Shown: positions 51,506 to 59,492, counted from the first letter of the stretch. The stretch: DNA of 64,000 nucleotides from Pseudomonas anguilliseptica (GCF_900105355.1 NZ_FNSC01000001.1:310001-374000), one strand, 5' to 3'. Made by a program: numbers and translations. Notes: generated from the sequence alone by a model not told the origin.

Positions 51506-51692
51506 GACCGTAGACCAGCCCAAAGGAAGTACAGAGCGCGTAAGGCGCTTCCGTAAGCGTAGAGCGCTAATTGATACCTTCGCCATCCCAGCCTATAGCA
51601 CCAACGACAACGCTTCACTGGAAGCATTACAGAGCTTTCTAGACAGCATTAACAAAGACACGCAGGAAGAGACAGTAGAAGCCAATCAATAA
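51495..51692 (+). CDS. Small basic protein, possible ribbon-helix-helix fold
   Basis: This is a 65-residue protein, MGRKTVDQPKGSTERVRRFR at the start. A basic N-terminus precedes DTFAIPAY, a possible beta strand, and two predicted helices (NASLEALQSFLDSINKD). The pattern resembles Arc/MetJ ribbon-helix-helix DNA-binding proteins and the small regulators of phages. GAGGA precedes the ATG, and the start overlaps the upstream gene. The fold is inferred from pattern only. Confidence 0.6.
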   Translation: MGRKTVDQPKGSTERVRRFRKRRALIDTFAIPAYSTNDNASLEALQSFLDSINKDTQEETVEANQ

Positions 51693-51807
51693 ACAATTGT
51701 TTGTTAAGTTTTTACCCCCTCTTTTCAACGATCACCCCAAAACCAATACAACCATAGCCACATTAGGCTAACGGCCTTTTACGGCCTAAATTCATAAGGA
51801 TTTAATA

Positions 51808-52026
51808 ATGAGTAGACGTTATCCAGATGGTACACGCAAACAATACCAATCGTTCCTACTACGTCTGAATGTAGATGTTATTCAACAATTGGATTTACCA
51901 AAAAGCTTTACCCGCCATAACAATGACCTTAGCTTTTTAGTGAATGAATTGCTATCCGGTTACGTCAATGAACTTATAGACATTAAAGAGAACTCAGACA
52001 ATGAAAAAGACGTTGTATCTGAATGA
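51808..52026 (+). CDS. Small ribbon-helix-helix-like protein
   Basis: This is a 72-residue protein. SFLLRLNVDVIQQLDLP forms a candidate beta strand and first helix, and NNDLSFLVNELLSGYVNEL the second helix, the order of a ribbon-helix-helix domain. AAGGA lies 8 nt before the ATG. The last 26 bp overlap the next small gene. A DNA-binding or antitoxin-like role is inferred. Confidence 0.65.
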   Translation: MSRRYPDGTRKQYQSFLLRLNVDVIQQLDLPKSFTRHNNDLSFLVNELLSGYVNELIDIKENSDNEKDVVSE

Positions 52027-52174
52027 CCGCGAATACGAAAAACAGACAGTTCTTTTGCAATTGGACAATCTGTTCTTTTTACAACGTGAAGCTTTGGCCA
52101 CTGGCAGCAGTGTTAGTGAAATTCTAAACACCATCATCACAAAACACTTTGAGGAGATTGAACAGAATGAGTGA
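52001..52174 (+). CDS. Very small ribbon-helix-helix-like protein
   Basis: This is a 57-residue protein beginning MKKTLYLNDREYEKQTVLLQ. A strand-like segment (TVLLQL) is followed by two helices (FFLQREALATG, SVSEILNTIITKHFEEI), again the ribbon-helix-helix order. It overlaps the preceding gene by 26 bp and the following one by 8 bp, so all three are probably translationally coupled. No strong ribosome-binding site is needed or seen. The family is not recognised. Confidence 0.55.
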   Translation: MKKTLYLNDREYEKQTVLLQLDNLFFLQREALATGSSVSEILNTIITKHFEEIEQNE

Positions 52175-52364
52175 TTATCTTGCCAACGGTGAAGAATGCC
52201 TATTAAAGATGGTACGACTTAGGATGAATCGAACCCTTGTAGAACGCTATGAAGCTATGGAGTCATCAAAACCCACCTTTTCCACTCTACTCAACTCGTT
52301 GCTTGAAGATTGGTTGGTTACAGAAGACCTCAAAGCAGAGTTTGAAAAGCTGAACAATGGCTAG
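52167..52364 (+). CDS. Small ribbon-helix-helix-like protein
   Basis: This is a 65-residue protein starting MSDYLANGEECLLKMVRLRM. MVRLRMNRTLVERYEAM and PTFSTLLNSLLEDWLVTED give the strand-helix-helix pattern again. GAGGAG lies 10 nt upstream, inside the overlapping gene. The start at 52167 was chosen over an in-frame codon at 52149 for this reason. The role is unknown. Confidence 0.6.
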   Translation: MSDYLANGEECLLKMVRLRMNRTLVERYEAMESSKPTFSTLLNSLLEDWLVTEDLKAEFEKLNNG

Positions 52365-52438
52365 TATTAAAACTTGTACATTTAACTCACTCCAGCCCTT
52401 TAAACATGCGACTTCCAACAATTTAAGGAGTTATCAAA

Positions 52439-52618
52439 ATGCGCTTAGCCATTACAGGAAAAGCAGAAGAACAGTTCCTCAAGCTACTTGATGAGACAGG
52501 GGTAAATAATCCCACACACCTCAACAATCTACTTATCAGCTTTATCAGCACTCATCATTCCCAGGAGGCAATTACTTATGCCCAACATCGAGACAAACAC
52601 AAACAAGAAGAAGCTTGA
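52439..52618 (+). CDS. Very small ribbon-helix-helix-like protein
   Basis: This is a 59-residue protein starting MRLAITGKAEEQFLKLLDET. A short strand (RLAITG) and two helices (AEEQFLKLLDETG, PTHLNNLLISFISTH) again suggest a ribbon-helix-helix protein. AAGGAG lies 8 nt before the ATG. The last 41 bp overlap the zinc-ribbon gene. It is the fourth such gene in 0.8 kb. Confidence 0.6.
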   Translation: MRLAITGKAEEQFLKLLDETGVNNPTHLNNLLISFISTHHSQEAITYAQHRDKHKQEEA

Positions 52619-53315
52619 ACGCATCTACACTTGTTCAGTATGCAGCACCAGCTACCCTACCACCCGCTACAGCAATACGCACTATTGCAGCCCTTCCTGC
52701 CGTTCTAAAGCCCGCAGTGACAAGACAGCAGCTAAAAGAATCGAGAAGATCCCTTACAGTGACAACTGGTTATGGATTGCTCAGGAATGCCGTAGAGCTG
52801 GCACAGCAGAAGTCTTGCAAGACGTAGACTTAGAAAAACTGTTTGAAATCTACAATCGCCGTTATAAGTGCTACGGCTGGGACTCAGACAAGAAGCAAAG
52901 TAAATTTCACCTTTGCCATATATCCCCCGTATCTGGTAATGGCTCTGTAGGTCTTCTACACCATCAAAACCTTTTTATTGGCGGGAGTCTTCCTAACCAA
53001 GTACAGGGTACAAAGTATTATAAAGGTGCCGGCTTAAGCATCCGTAGCATCAAGCTCTTACCAAAATGGCGAGTCGCCAAGGAAGATTCAGACAAGCAAG
53101 TCTTTGCAACGATTCAAACATATTTGGGAAGCAAGCTCACCGACTACGCCAAGGCCAACCCCATCAGAAAGGCCAACCGTTTTGTTATAGCTGACCGCAT
53201 ATTCAAGCTTGATAATAATACTCTTCCTTTGTCTGATCTTCGCAAGATGAGTACAAGCAACCTAATGCAGCTAGAGGCCGATTTGTTAAACAAGTCTGTA
53301 TCAGCATTAAGTTAA
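52578..53315 (+). CDS. Zinc-ribbon protein with an HNH-like motif
   Basis: This is a 245-residue protein. The N-terminus has CSVCSTSYPTTRYSNTHYC and then CRSK, a treble-clef zinc-ribbon arrangement. The central stretch LCHISPVSGNGSVGLLHHQN, with a later N-Q in SLPNQVQGTKYY, resembles a His-Me finger (HNH) nuclease core with His, Asn and Asn in order. AGGAGG lies 10 nt upstream. Near the 3' end a GTTAAAC heptamer (53285-53291) sits in frame, and the -1 frame from there is open for another ~220 codons. Nuclease function is inferred, not shown. Confidence 0.6.
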   Translation: MPNIETNTNKKKLERIYTCSVCSTSYPTTRYSNTHYCSPSCRSKARSDKTAAKRIEKIPYSDNWLWIAQECRRAGTAEVLQDVDLEKLFEIYNRRYKCYGWDSDKKQSKFHLCHISPVSGNGSVGLLHHQNLFIGGSLPNQVQGTKYYKGAGLSIRSIKLLPKWRVAKEDSDKQVFATIQTYLGSKLTDYAKANPIRKANRFVIADRIFKLDNNTLPLSDLRKMSTSNLMQLEADLLNKSVSALS

Positions 53316-53962
53316 CAGCGCGCCGCTCTCTGTCGGTTTATCTTGAAGAGCTTGAACGCTTCGCCAGCTACAACACAGAAAAGAAAGATGATTATCTCTT
53401 TGTAGCTGCTGCTGTTCGCATTCTTACTCAGTGCATGGTGCAGCAACAGGAACAAGGATTGGCAGACGTTGCACAGCGTACCTTTCGTAGTTATTTGACA
53501 TTTAAACCGCTAACCAGAAAGCAAGGTAAGGCAATTAATAAGCTACGTGATTTTATCGGATTCACAGCCTTCTCTACGCTACAAGGTGCAGAAGTCGATA
53601 GAGCGCTGATTACAAACACTATCCGCAGTTATCTGCACGTAGATAGCCTGTCTGTAATCGAGCATATGAAGCCAGATTTTAATGACCAGTTCACCGATGC
53701 CGACGACCTTAATCAACAGCTTGAACAGTTCTACAGCCTGTCACAGAAAGTGAAAGAAGCATTTGCTACTGTCGGCATGCTGGACACTGCCACTTTGTCA
53801 CGTATCAGCAATAACGAAAAAGCAGAGAGCTTCAAACAGACGTACATGCAAGACCTGAGCTGTAGTGAATACCTGAACTATGATTTCAGCGACTACAACA
53901 TTCAAGTAGAGGAAGATTACATTCATCGCCCTACGCACTCCCCAACTTGGCTGCCATTTTAA
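53306..53962 (+). CDS. Protein of unknown function, start unclear (possible -1 frameshift product)
   Basis: The open frame gives IKLTARRSLSVYLEELERFA, then DDYLFVAAAVRILTQ, and runs to THSPTWLPF (about 218 residues). The frame is open from 53237, and coding-like sequence extends upstream of its first ATG (53435), which has no ribosome-binding site. No ATG, GTG or TTG start is available earlier in this frame. The frame is -1 to the upstream zinc-ribbon gene, which ends at 53315, so expression by frameshifting or from a rare start (ATT/CTG) must be considered. The protein is mostly helical and acidic, with no recognised domain. Confidence 0.55.
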   Translation: MKLTARRSLSVYLEELERFASYNTEKKDDYLFVAAAVRILTQCMVQQQEQGLADVAQRTFRSYLTFKPLTRKQGKAINKLRDFIGFTAFSTLQGAEVDRALITNTIRSYLHVDSLSVIEHMKPDFNDQFTDADDLNQQLEQFYSLSQKVKEAFATVGMLDTATLSRISNNEKAESFKQTYMQDLSCSEYLNYDFSDYNIQVEEDYIHRPTHSPTWLPF

Positions 53963-54066
53963 GTGCAATGCTTAATCAATAGGTAGTTATACAAATATGT
54001 ACAGCATCACACTTTAAGCCTACTCCCATAAGGCTTTCAGACAACCAACAATCAATAAAACAGAAT

Positions 54067-54086
54067 TTGATTCAATCCTGAATCAA
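54067..54086 (+). promoter_or_regulatory. Perfect hairpin before the tandem repeat
   Basis: TTGATTCA/TGAATCAA pairs over 8 bp around ATCC, and its last base is the A of an ATG that opens the repeat-coded frame. Confidence 0.6.
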
Positions 54087-54160
54087 TGTCCGGGCTTTGT
54101 GCATCCTGTGCATCCTGTGCATCCTGTGCATCCTGTGCATCCTGTGCATCCTGTGCATAG
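54086..54160 (+). CDS. Possible leader peptide of Cys-Ala-Ser repeats
   Basis: ATG at 54086 opens a 24-codon frame reading MSGL, then six CAS units and CA, ending in TAG right after the repeat. Seven of 24 codons are cysteine. No clear ribosome-binding site is seen; the upstream hairpin could mask or replace one. It is 31 bp before the next gene. The frame may be a by-product of the DNA repeat. Confidence 0.3.
   Translation: MSGLCASCASCASCASCASCASCA
54099..54158 (+). repeat. Tandem 9-bp repeat (GTGCATCCT) x 6 plus a partial copy
   Basis: Six identical, adjacent copies of GTGCATCCT run from 54099 to 54152, followed by GTGCAT. It lies between two gene groups of the AT-rich element and could be an iteron-like protein-binding array, a slippage-prone tract or a coded repeat. 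Confidence 0.95.
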
Positions 54161-54190
54161 CCCATTTTCAATAAAGAAGAGGTAACAAAA

Positions 54191-54697
54191 ATGAACGCAG
54201 TGAACAAGCAGCACGTACAACTCCCACGCACTCTGGACGCCAGCCAACTAGCCCAGCTTCAAGCACAAGCCCGCCAGAAGCTTCTAGAGGGTGTTTATAA
54301 CGGCCATCAGTGGGTATACCCCTGTGCAGACCGCCACAGCTTCCAAGGCTTTGATTTAGCCCTTGAATACACCCAACAGTCAGTAAAGGAAGGCAAAGAG
54401 CTTTACCCACATGATCCCGCTGTAAATAGTGGCTTCTACTATGGGGTTAGCTTCTGGAAGCCTAAAGGAGAAATTGAATCCATCCTTGAAAAGAGTGACT
54501 TGGAAGTAGAACAAAAACTGAAAGAAGAGATTGAAGCATTCAACGCCGCCCAGGTGGAATTGCTCACCCGGCAATTGGTAGAACAAGAGCTGAACAAGGA
54601 ACGTAAGAAAGAAGATGACCGCCTAACAGCGATTCAAGCCAAAGCAGCAGCTACAGCAGCCAAACACATTCAAGACCAACTGCAAGGAAGTAAATAA
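54191..54697 (+). CDS. Hypothetical protein with a C-terminal coiled coil
   Basis: This is a 168-residue protein starting MNAVNKQHVQLPRTLDASQL. The middle has an aromatic stretch (GHQWVYPCADRHSFQGFDLA). The C-terminal half is strongly charged and helical (residues ~100-160, including LLTRQLVEQELNKERKKEDD), a probable coiled coil. AGAGG lies 8 nt before the ATG. It ends 1 bp before the next gene. I do not recognise it; its place before a tape-measure-like gene would fit a tail chaperone, but there is no sequence proof. Confidence 0.65.
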   Translation: MNAVNKQHVQLPRTLDASQLAQLQAQARQKLLEGVYNGHQWVYPCADRHSFQGFDLALEYTQQSVKEGKELYPHDPAVNSGFYYGVSFWKPKGEIESILEKSDLEVEQKLKEEIEAFNAAQVELLTRQLVEQELNKERKKEDDRLTAIQAKAAATAAKHIQDQLQGSK

Positions 54698-54698
54698 T

Positions 54699-54905
54699 AT
54701 GTCTAAAGTAATGGATATTCTCAAAGCTAAACACAAGCCAACTGAATACGCAGCAGAACAAGAAGCAGCAGACAAGAAATTTGCCGAAACCTTGGCATTT
54801 GTTGAGGGAGTGAAAGCAGGACTTGAGCAAGTAGAGAAGTCTAAGACTAAGCCATTATTCGTTAGTGATGATTCCGCCAAAGGCTTCAAGCCAGCTAACA
54901 AGTAG
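54699..54905 (+). CDS. Small charged hypothetical protein
   Basis: This is a 68-residue Lys/Glu/Ala-rich protein (MSKVMDILKAKHKPTEYAAE), with a single predicted helix over residues ~15-48. It follows the coiled-coil gene by one base, with AAGGAAG just upstream of its ATG. A terminator-like hairpin follows. The family is not recognised. Confidence 0.6.
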   Translation: MSKVMDILKAKHKPTEYAAEQEAADKKFAETLAFVEGVKAGLEQVEKSKTKPLFVSDDSAKGFKPANK

Positions 54906-54915
54906 TCTAAAGATA

Positions 54916-54957
54916 GGGGCTGTGTGCTTGCACACGCTTGAAATACAGCCCCCTTTT
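54916..54957 (+). terminator. Terminator or attenuator before the tape-measure-like gene
   Basis: GGGGCTGT (54916-54923) pairs with ACAGCCCC (54945-54952), and a short inner GTGC/GCAC helix and four T follow. It lies 20 bp before the next start, so it may only attenuate. Confidence 0.65.
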
Positions 54958-56466
54958 CACAACAGAGAATAAATATATGAAAATAGCGTCATTTTTCGCA
55001 TCCATCGGTTTGCAGATTCAAAAGAACGATGTTCGCAACGTAGATAAAACACTGTCTAATCTTGAAAAGCGTTTTGCAAAATTCAACAAGTCAGTGACCA
55101 AAGATTTAAACCTTAACCTCAAGAATCTAAAACTCCCCGCCTTAAAATTCAAAGCCTCTTTCAATAAATTGCAGCTACAGAAAGAAGCTCAAACATCAGT
55201 CAATCGTGTTAGTAAGCTTCTAAGCATCAAAATTGATCGCTTTGAGATTAACGAGCCAAAGTTACAAAAACAGCTTGCTGGTATTTTTCAACGGGCCACA
55301 AACGCCAACCGTCTAAACCTTCGAACAATTCAAGGCAGTGCAGGCGGATCAAACCCCTATCACCCTGGACGACTGACAGCAGCCATACAGAACTATGGCA
55401 ACCCTGCCCATATGAATCTCCCCGGCATGAATAGCTTGGCTGGTATCAGCCGCTTTGGCCTTCCTATGGGTGCTGGCTTAGGTGTTGGGGCATTAGCTGG
55501 GGGCGCTGCTGGTGTAGTGGGTGGCGGTATTGTTGCTGGTCAGCAAGGCGCTGTAGCTCTCGGTAATGACCAAGCCCTGAAAGAGAACATGCGTGCTCAG
55601 TTGGACGTAGCCAGCGGCCAGTCATCCCGAGCAGGTAAAGACGCACAGAATAAACGCTTCTTTGACTTAGCAAATAGTACAGGCACAAAAGCATCTGAAC
55701 TAATCACTCCCTATGCTCAGATGATGAAAACACTGAACGCTATGGGTTTGAATACAGAAAAGAGTTTTGATCTTTACAAAGATATGTCCCTCTTTGCTAA
55801 AGGCACAGGTGCTAGTGGTGAGCAACAAGGCCGAGCCGCCTACGCTATCGGCCAAATCTACGGGAAAGGATACGTGGCTCGGGAAGAGCTTCAGCTCCAG
55901 CTGTCAGACGCCCTCCCGAGCTTTAAGAAGTATTTGATGCAAGTGTTTGAGAAAGAGACAGGGAAGAAAGGCGGTGAAGCATTCGACAAAGCTCTGACTA
56001 ATAAACAAATCACTACAACCATGATGGAGCAGGCATTCAAGCTTGCCGCAGCATCCAACATGAAGAACGTACAGCAGTACAGCAACACAGTGCTAGGCGA
56101 GCAGGCACGGCTTGAGAATATGAAGCTAGAAGAGCAGATGGGCCGTACCCTGTCAGACGATGTAATCCCCGGTATGCGTAACTATACGAAAGCTCAGGGG
56201 GAGCTATACGAAGCCCTAAAGCCAATGCGTAATCAGTTCTATGACTTGAGTGCAAGCATTCTTAATTTCAGCGCCAGTATGCTCAGAGCCTCTACACCAT
56301 TCGTTAAGACCGTAGGCGACCTAGGCACACCAACAATTCCAAAGATTGCTTCTGCAACATCAGGCAATCGTCCGTGGTGGGATACATCAGGCGGTGGTGC
56401 AGGCCCAATGAGCACAGAACGCTATGGAATGTTCGCTAATCGGGATAAAGGTGGCGGTTGCAGGAG

Positions 56467-57551
56467 CTGAGTGCAACACGGTTATTGAATTGACGCTGGC
56501 GCATCATGCCGCATAGCCATGGCTTCTTGCATTACTTCGCTCATGACTTCGATCGGGCACTTGAAGTCGAAGCGCTTACGCGGCCGCATATTCAGTTGCA
56601 GTGCAATGGCATCCAACTGTTCTTGGCTGTGTCCCGACAAGTCTGTGCCCTTGGGCAGGTACTGGCGAATGAGGCCGTTGATGTTTTCGTTGCTGCCGCG
56701 CTGCCAGGGGCTGTGTGGGTCGCAGAAGTAGATCGCTATGCCGGTTCTCTGGGTGATCTCGGCGTGCCGCGCCATCTCCCGGCCCTGGTCGTAGGTCATG
56801 CTCTTACGCATCGCCAGCGGCATACGATTGAGTGCGGCGCTGAAACCTTCCATCGCCGAGGTCGCCGTCGCATCGTTCATCTTGATCAGCATCAGGTAGC
56901 CACTGGTGCGTTCTACCAAGGTGCCGACCGACGAGGCGTTGGCCTTGCCCTTGATAAGGTCGCCCTCCCAGTGGCCCGGCATCAGGCGGTCTTCAATCTC
57001 CGGCGGGCGCACGTGAATACTGACCAGCTCCGGGAGCTGGCCACGTCGATCCACGCCGCCAGAGCGCGGCCTGCGCGTCGTCTTGCTTTGGCGCAGGCAG
57101 ATAATCAGCTCCTTGCGCAGCTCGCCGACCGGCAAGGCATAGATCGCGGTATAGATCGTCTCGCGACAGACGTAGGCATCTCTGAGGCTGGGTATGTTCA
57201 TGCTGCGCAGCTTGCCGGCAATCTGCTCGGGAGACAAACGCTCACGCAGCATATGGGTCACCAACTCGAAGCGTTCACTACCGGGCAGCAGCTTTCGCTT
57301 GGGCCGGCAGACTTGGCGCCGGGCTCTCATCTGCTGCTGCGCCGCACGGGCCGAGTAACGACCGCAGACCTCTCGATTACGGCGCAACTCGCGACTGATA
57401 GTCGAGGGGGATCGGTTGATCAGGTGGGCAATCTTGCGCAGGCTAAAGCCTTGGGCATGACCGATTTGAATAGTGGCGCGCTCTTCAACGCTGAGTTCGG
57501 AATAAGACATAGGGGCAGCACCGTATCGGAAAGATCAGGTGTTGCACTCAG
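56467..57551 (-). mobile_element. IS30-family insertion sequence
   Basis: The 1085-bp element has terminal inverted repeats CTGAGTGCAACAC (left 56467-56479, right 57539-57551). It carries one intact transposase and splits the tape-measure-like gene. No matching direct repeat is visible in the flanks. Confidence 0.92.
56482..57510 (-). CDS. IS30-family transposase
   Basis: This is a DDE transposase of 342 residues. The N-terminal helix-turn-helix is SYSELSVEERATIQIGHAQG, followed by KIAHLINRSPSTISRELRRN. The catalytic residues lie in GHWEGDLIKGK (Asp), MTYDQGREMARH (Asp) and GSNENINGLIRQYLPKGTDL (Glu). The length is normal and the frame intact. It is encoded opposite to the gene it interrupts. 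Confidence 0.95.
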   Translation of the reverse strand: MSYSELSVEERATIQIGHAQGFSLRKIAHLINRSPSTISRELRRNREVCGRYSARAAQQQMRARRQVCRPKRKLLPGSERFELVTHMLRERLSPEQIAGKLRSMNIPSLRDAYVCRETIYTAIYALPVGELRKELIICLRQSKTTRRPRSGGVDRRGQLPELVSIHVRPPEIEDRLMPGHWEGDLIKGKANASSVGTLVERTSGYLMLIKMNDATATSAMEGFSAALNRMPLAMRKSMTYDQGREMARHAEITQRTGIAIYFCDPHSPWQRGSNENINGLIRQYLPKGTDLSGHSQEQLDAIALQLNMRPRKRFDFKCPIEVMSEVMQEAMAMRHDAPASIQ

Positions 57552-57914
57552 TTTTTGCCGCCGCCGGTATTGGCCCAGCCACTCAAGCGGGTGTTGATCG
57601 TTTTAAATCCCTGTCTGAATCTTTCAAGCCTCAGCTTGGACCCTTGCCAATGGATAGCAAAGAAAGCGCACTACAGGGCATCCGAGAGGGAATGGCTCAA
57701 CGCATCACTAACAACAACGCAACAGCAAACATTACAGTGAACAACACATTTAATGGTGTTGATCCGGGTGAGGCTGAACAGAATATGGTGGAAGTCAGCA
57801 AGCGGGTATGGCGTGACAGCTTCAAAGCCACGATTACAGAGAGCTTACAGAACTACCCCCAGACAGAATAAACAGTATCAAATGTGGCTAAAAACGTCAC
57901 TTTAGTCACGAATA

Positions 57915-57945
57915 TAAGCCTCTGAAATATGGGGCTTTCTTTTTC
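57915..57945 (+). terminator. Terminator after the tape-measure-like gene
   Basis: AAGCC and GGCTT pair around an AT-rich loop with a TTTCTTTTT tail, about 45 bp after the stop. Confidence 0.6.
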
Positions 57946-58073
57946 ATCAAGCTTACAACCTGCTTATTCACTGACTTCTATGTATCTGGTGTTAAGCCGT
58001 TTGTTGCCCCTCACGTCAACTTTTTACAACAAGTCTTTTAATTTCAATCACTCATTCGAGAATTATTATCAAA

Positions 58074-58340
58074 ATGCTAGACCAACTGAATAGATACATT
58101 CCAGCTATTACACTTTCACTTCTAATAATTTCACTCTATATGGTCAACAATGACGCCAGATACACGCAGAACTTGATAACCGAGAGCTTCAAGACTCAAG
58201 CCTCCCAACAGCAACAGCTGTTCACCCTGGAGCAGAGAGACACAGAGCTAGGTGTAAGGATTGTTCGTCTTGAGTCTGCAATCTGTAGCCAGCTACCACG
58301 TCAGCGCACAGTGCAATGCCCAATAACCCTAAACCCGTAG
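58074..58340 (+). CDS. Small membrane-anchored hypothetical protein
   Basis: This is an 88-residue protein. Residues ~8-25 (YIPAITLSLLIISLYMV) form one membrane helix, followed by a polar helical region (QASQQQQLFTLEQRD) and a C-terminal pair of cysteines. This is an N-in, C-out layout. Similar short proteins serve as spanins or holins in phages, but no specific match is recognised. The ribosome-binding site is weak. It stands alone between terminators. Confidence 0.5.
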   Translation: MLDQLNRYIPAITLSLLIISLYMVNNDARYTQNLITESFKTQASQQQQLFTLEQRDTELGVRIVRLESAICSQLPRQRTVQCPITLNP

Positions 58341-58436
58341 TTTCCTGACTACAGCCTCCTATCATTTATCTCTACTTGTATGAGAGGAGCGAGAATCTAC
58401 AAACTCAACTATCACATTCCCTATTTTCAAAAGGTT

Positions 58437-58453
58437 AATGATAGGTTATCATT
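58437..58453. promoter_or_regulatory. Palindrome upstream of the recombinase gene
   Basis: AATGATAGGTTATCATT is a perfect 7-bp inverted repeat with a GGT centre, 36 bp before the recombinase start. The inner word TGATAGGTTATC recurs inside the recombinase gene at 58698-58709. It may be a recombination site or an autoregulatory operator. Confidence 0.5.
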
Positions 58454-58488
58454 GCTCTATCAAATTAATCTCTAAAGGATAGCCAGCC

Positions 58489-59109
58489 ATGAAAGCCCAT
58501 CTTTACCTGAGAGCATCGACCAAGGATCAGGATTCTCTGCGCGCTCTTTCCACTCTTCAGGCATTCGCAGCCAAGACAGGGTTAGAGGTGGCTGGTGTGT
58601 ATGCAGAGAATGTCAGCGGTACAAAACTTGATCGTCCTGAACTATTCCGTCTGTTGGAGTCAGCCGAGCAAGGAGATGTTCTGTTGTGTGAGTCAGTTGA
58701 TAGGTTATCTCGCCTATCTCAAGATGACTGGGAATCTCTCAAGGGTACTATTAAGGTGAAGGGGTTACGTCTGGTAGTAGATGACCTTCCCACCTCTCAC
58801 CAACTTGTCACTGATAAGGGGATCACTGGTCAGGTGATGATGGTAATCAACAATATGCTGATTGATTTGATGGCCACAATGGCAAGGTTAGATCAGGAAA
58901 AGCGTGTAGAACGTATCCGTCAGGGTTTAGAGAACAAGCGTATTGCAGACCCTGAGTGGAAACCTACGGGAAAGAAGAAAAACACAGCCAAACATAATCT
59001 TGTTCTGTCTCACCTATCAAACCCCACCTTGACTATGGATCAGGTCGCTAAGTTATCAGGCGTCGGCGTTGCCACTGTGTACCGTATCAAGGCATCACAG
59101 CAGGTATAG
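58489..59109 (+). CDS. Small serine recombinase (resolvase/invertase family)
   Basis: This 206-residue recombinase cuts and rejoins DNA through a 5'-phosphoserine. The catalytic core is HLYLRASTKDQDSLRALSTL, with Ser10 and the flanking Arg8. SGTKLDRPELFRLL and ESVDRLSRLSQDDW carry the other active-site Arg and Asp residues. The long E-helix region (GQVMMVINNMLIDLMATMAR) precedes the C-terminal helix-turn-helix, TMDQVAKLSGVGVATVYRIK. AAGGA lies upstream. It could resolve or invert DNA of the element; whether it also integrates the element is unknown. Confidence 0.92.
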   Translation: MKAHLYLRASTKDQDSLRALSTLQAFAAKTGLEVAGVYAENVSGTKLDRPELFRLLESAEQGDVLLCESVDRLSRLSQDDWESLKGTIKVKGLRLVVDDLPTSHQLVTDKGITGQVMMVINNMLIDLMATMARLDQEKRVERIRQGLENKRIADPEWKPTGKKKNTAKHNLVLSHLSNPTLTMDQVAKLSGVGVATVYRIKASQQV

Positions 59110-59149
59110 GCACACCCATACACACCACCTACATACACCACACACATAC

Positions 59150-59178
59150 AGCCTCGCCTCAACAGCGGGGCTTTTCTT
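59150..59178 (+). terminator. Terminator after the serine recombinase
   Basis: AGCCTCGC and GCGGGGCT pair (one T-G wobble) around a 7-nt loop, followed by TTTCTTT. Confidence 0.75.
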
Positions 59179-59461
59179 TGCCTGCTAGATAGAGAGTCAC
59201 TTAGCAAAATACCCCTCTAAACAAGCGCTCTATACATAACCTATAGGGTAGTATGGTCACACCTCTTAAACACGCTTATACGCGCTCACAGAGGCTTATA
59301 TAGGCTATGCACATACATACCAATGCCTAGCTGTGTATATGTAGTGACGATATTTCTAGCAGTAGTGGGGCCGTGCTACTGGTGAGCACGTACCTGCTTA
59401 TCACATCGGCTATATATCCAGTGTAATCAGCAGAATGCAAACGGATATTTTCCAGACATAG

Positions 59462-59492
59462 AAAAACAAAGGCCACCATTTAGGCAGCCTTT
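59462..59492 (-). terminator. Terminator on the minus strand
   Basis: On the minus strand AAAGGC and GCCTTT enclose a 13-nt loop and are followed by GTTTTT. It ends the csrA-side transcription unit. Confidence 0.6.

Larger units (their letters stand above)
54977..57871 (+). pseudogene. Phage tape-measure-like protein, split by an IS30-family element
   Basis: Tape-measure proteins set tail length and pass through the tail during DNA injection. The 5' part (54977-56466, 496 codons) starts MKIASFFASIGLQIQKNDVR, has a glycine-rich hydrophobic stretch (LGVGALAGGAAGVVGG) and then the tape-measure-domain pattern GRAAYAIGQIYGKGYVAREE followed by LQLQLSDALPSFKKYL. The 3' part (57552-57871) continues FAAAGIGPATQAGVDRFKSL and ITVNNTFNGVDPGEAEQNM, a typical tape-measure end. 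The two parts flank the insertion. The original protein was near 600 residues, short for a siphophage. No other tail gene is visible nearby. Confidence 0.75.

Noticed and set aside
54099..54158. CRISPR array
   Set aside because: The repeats are 9 bp and directly adjacent, with no spacers and no cas genes.
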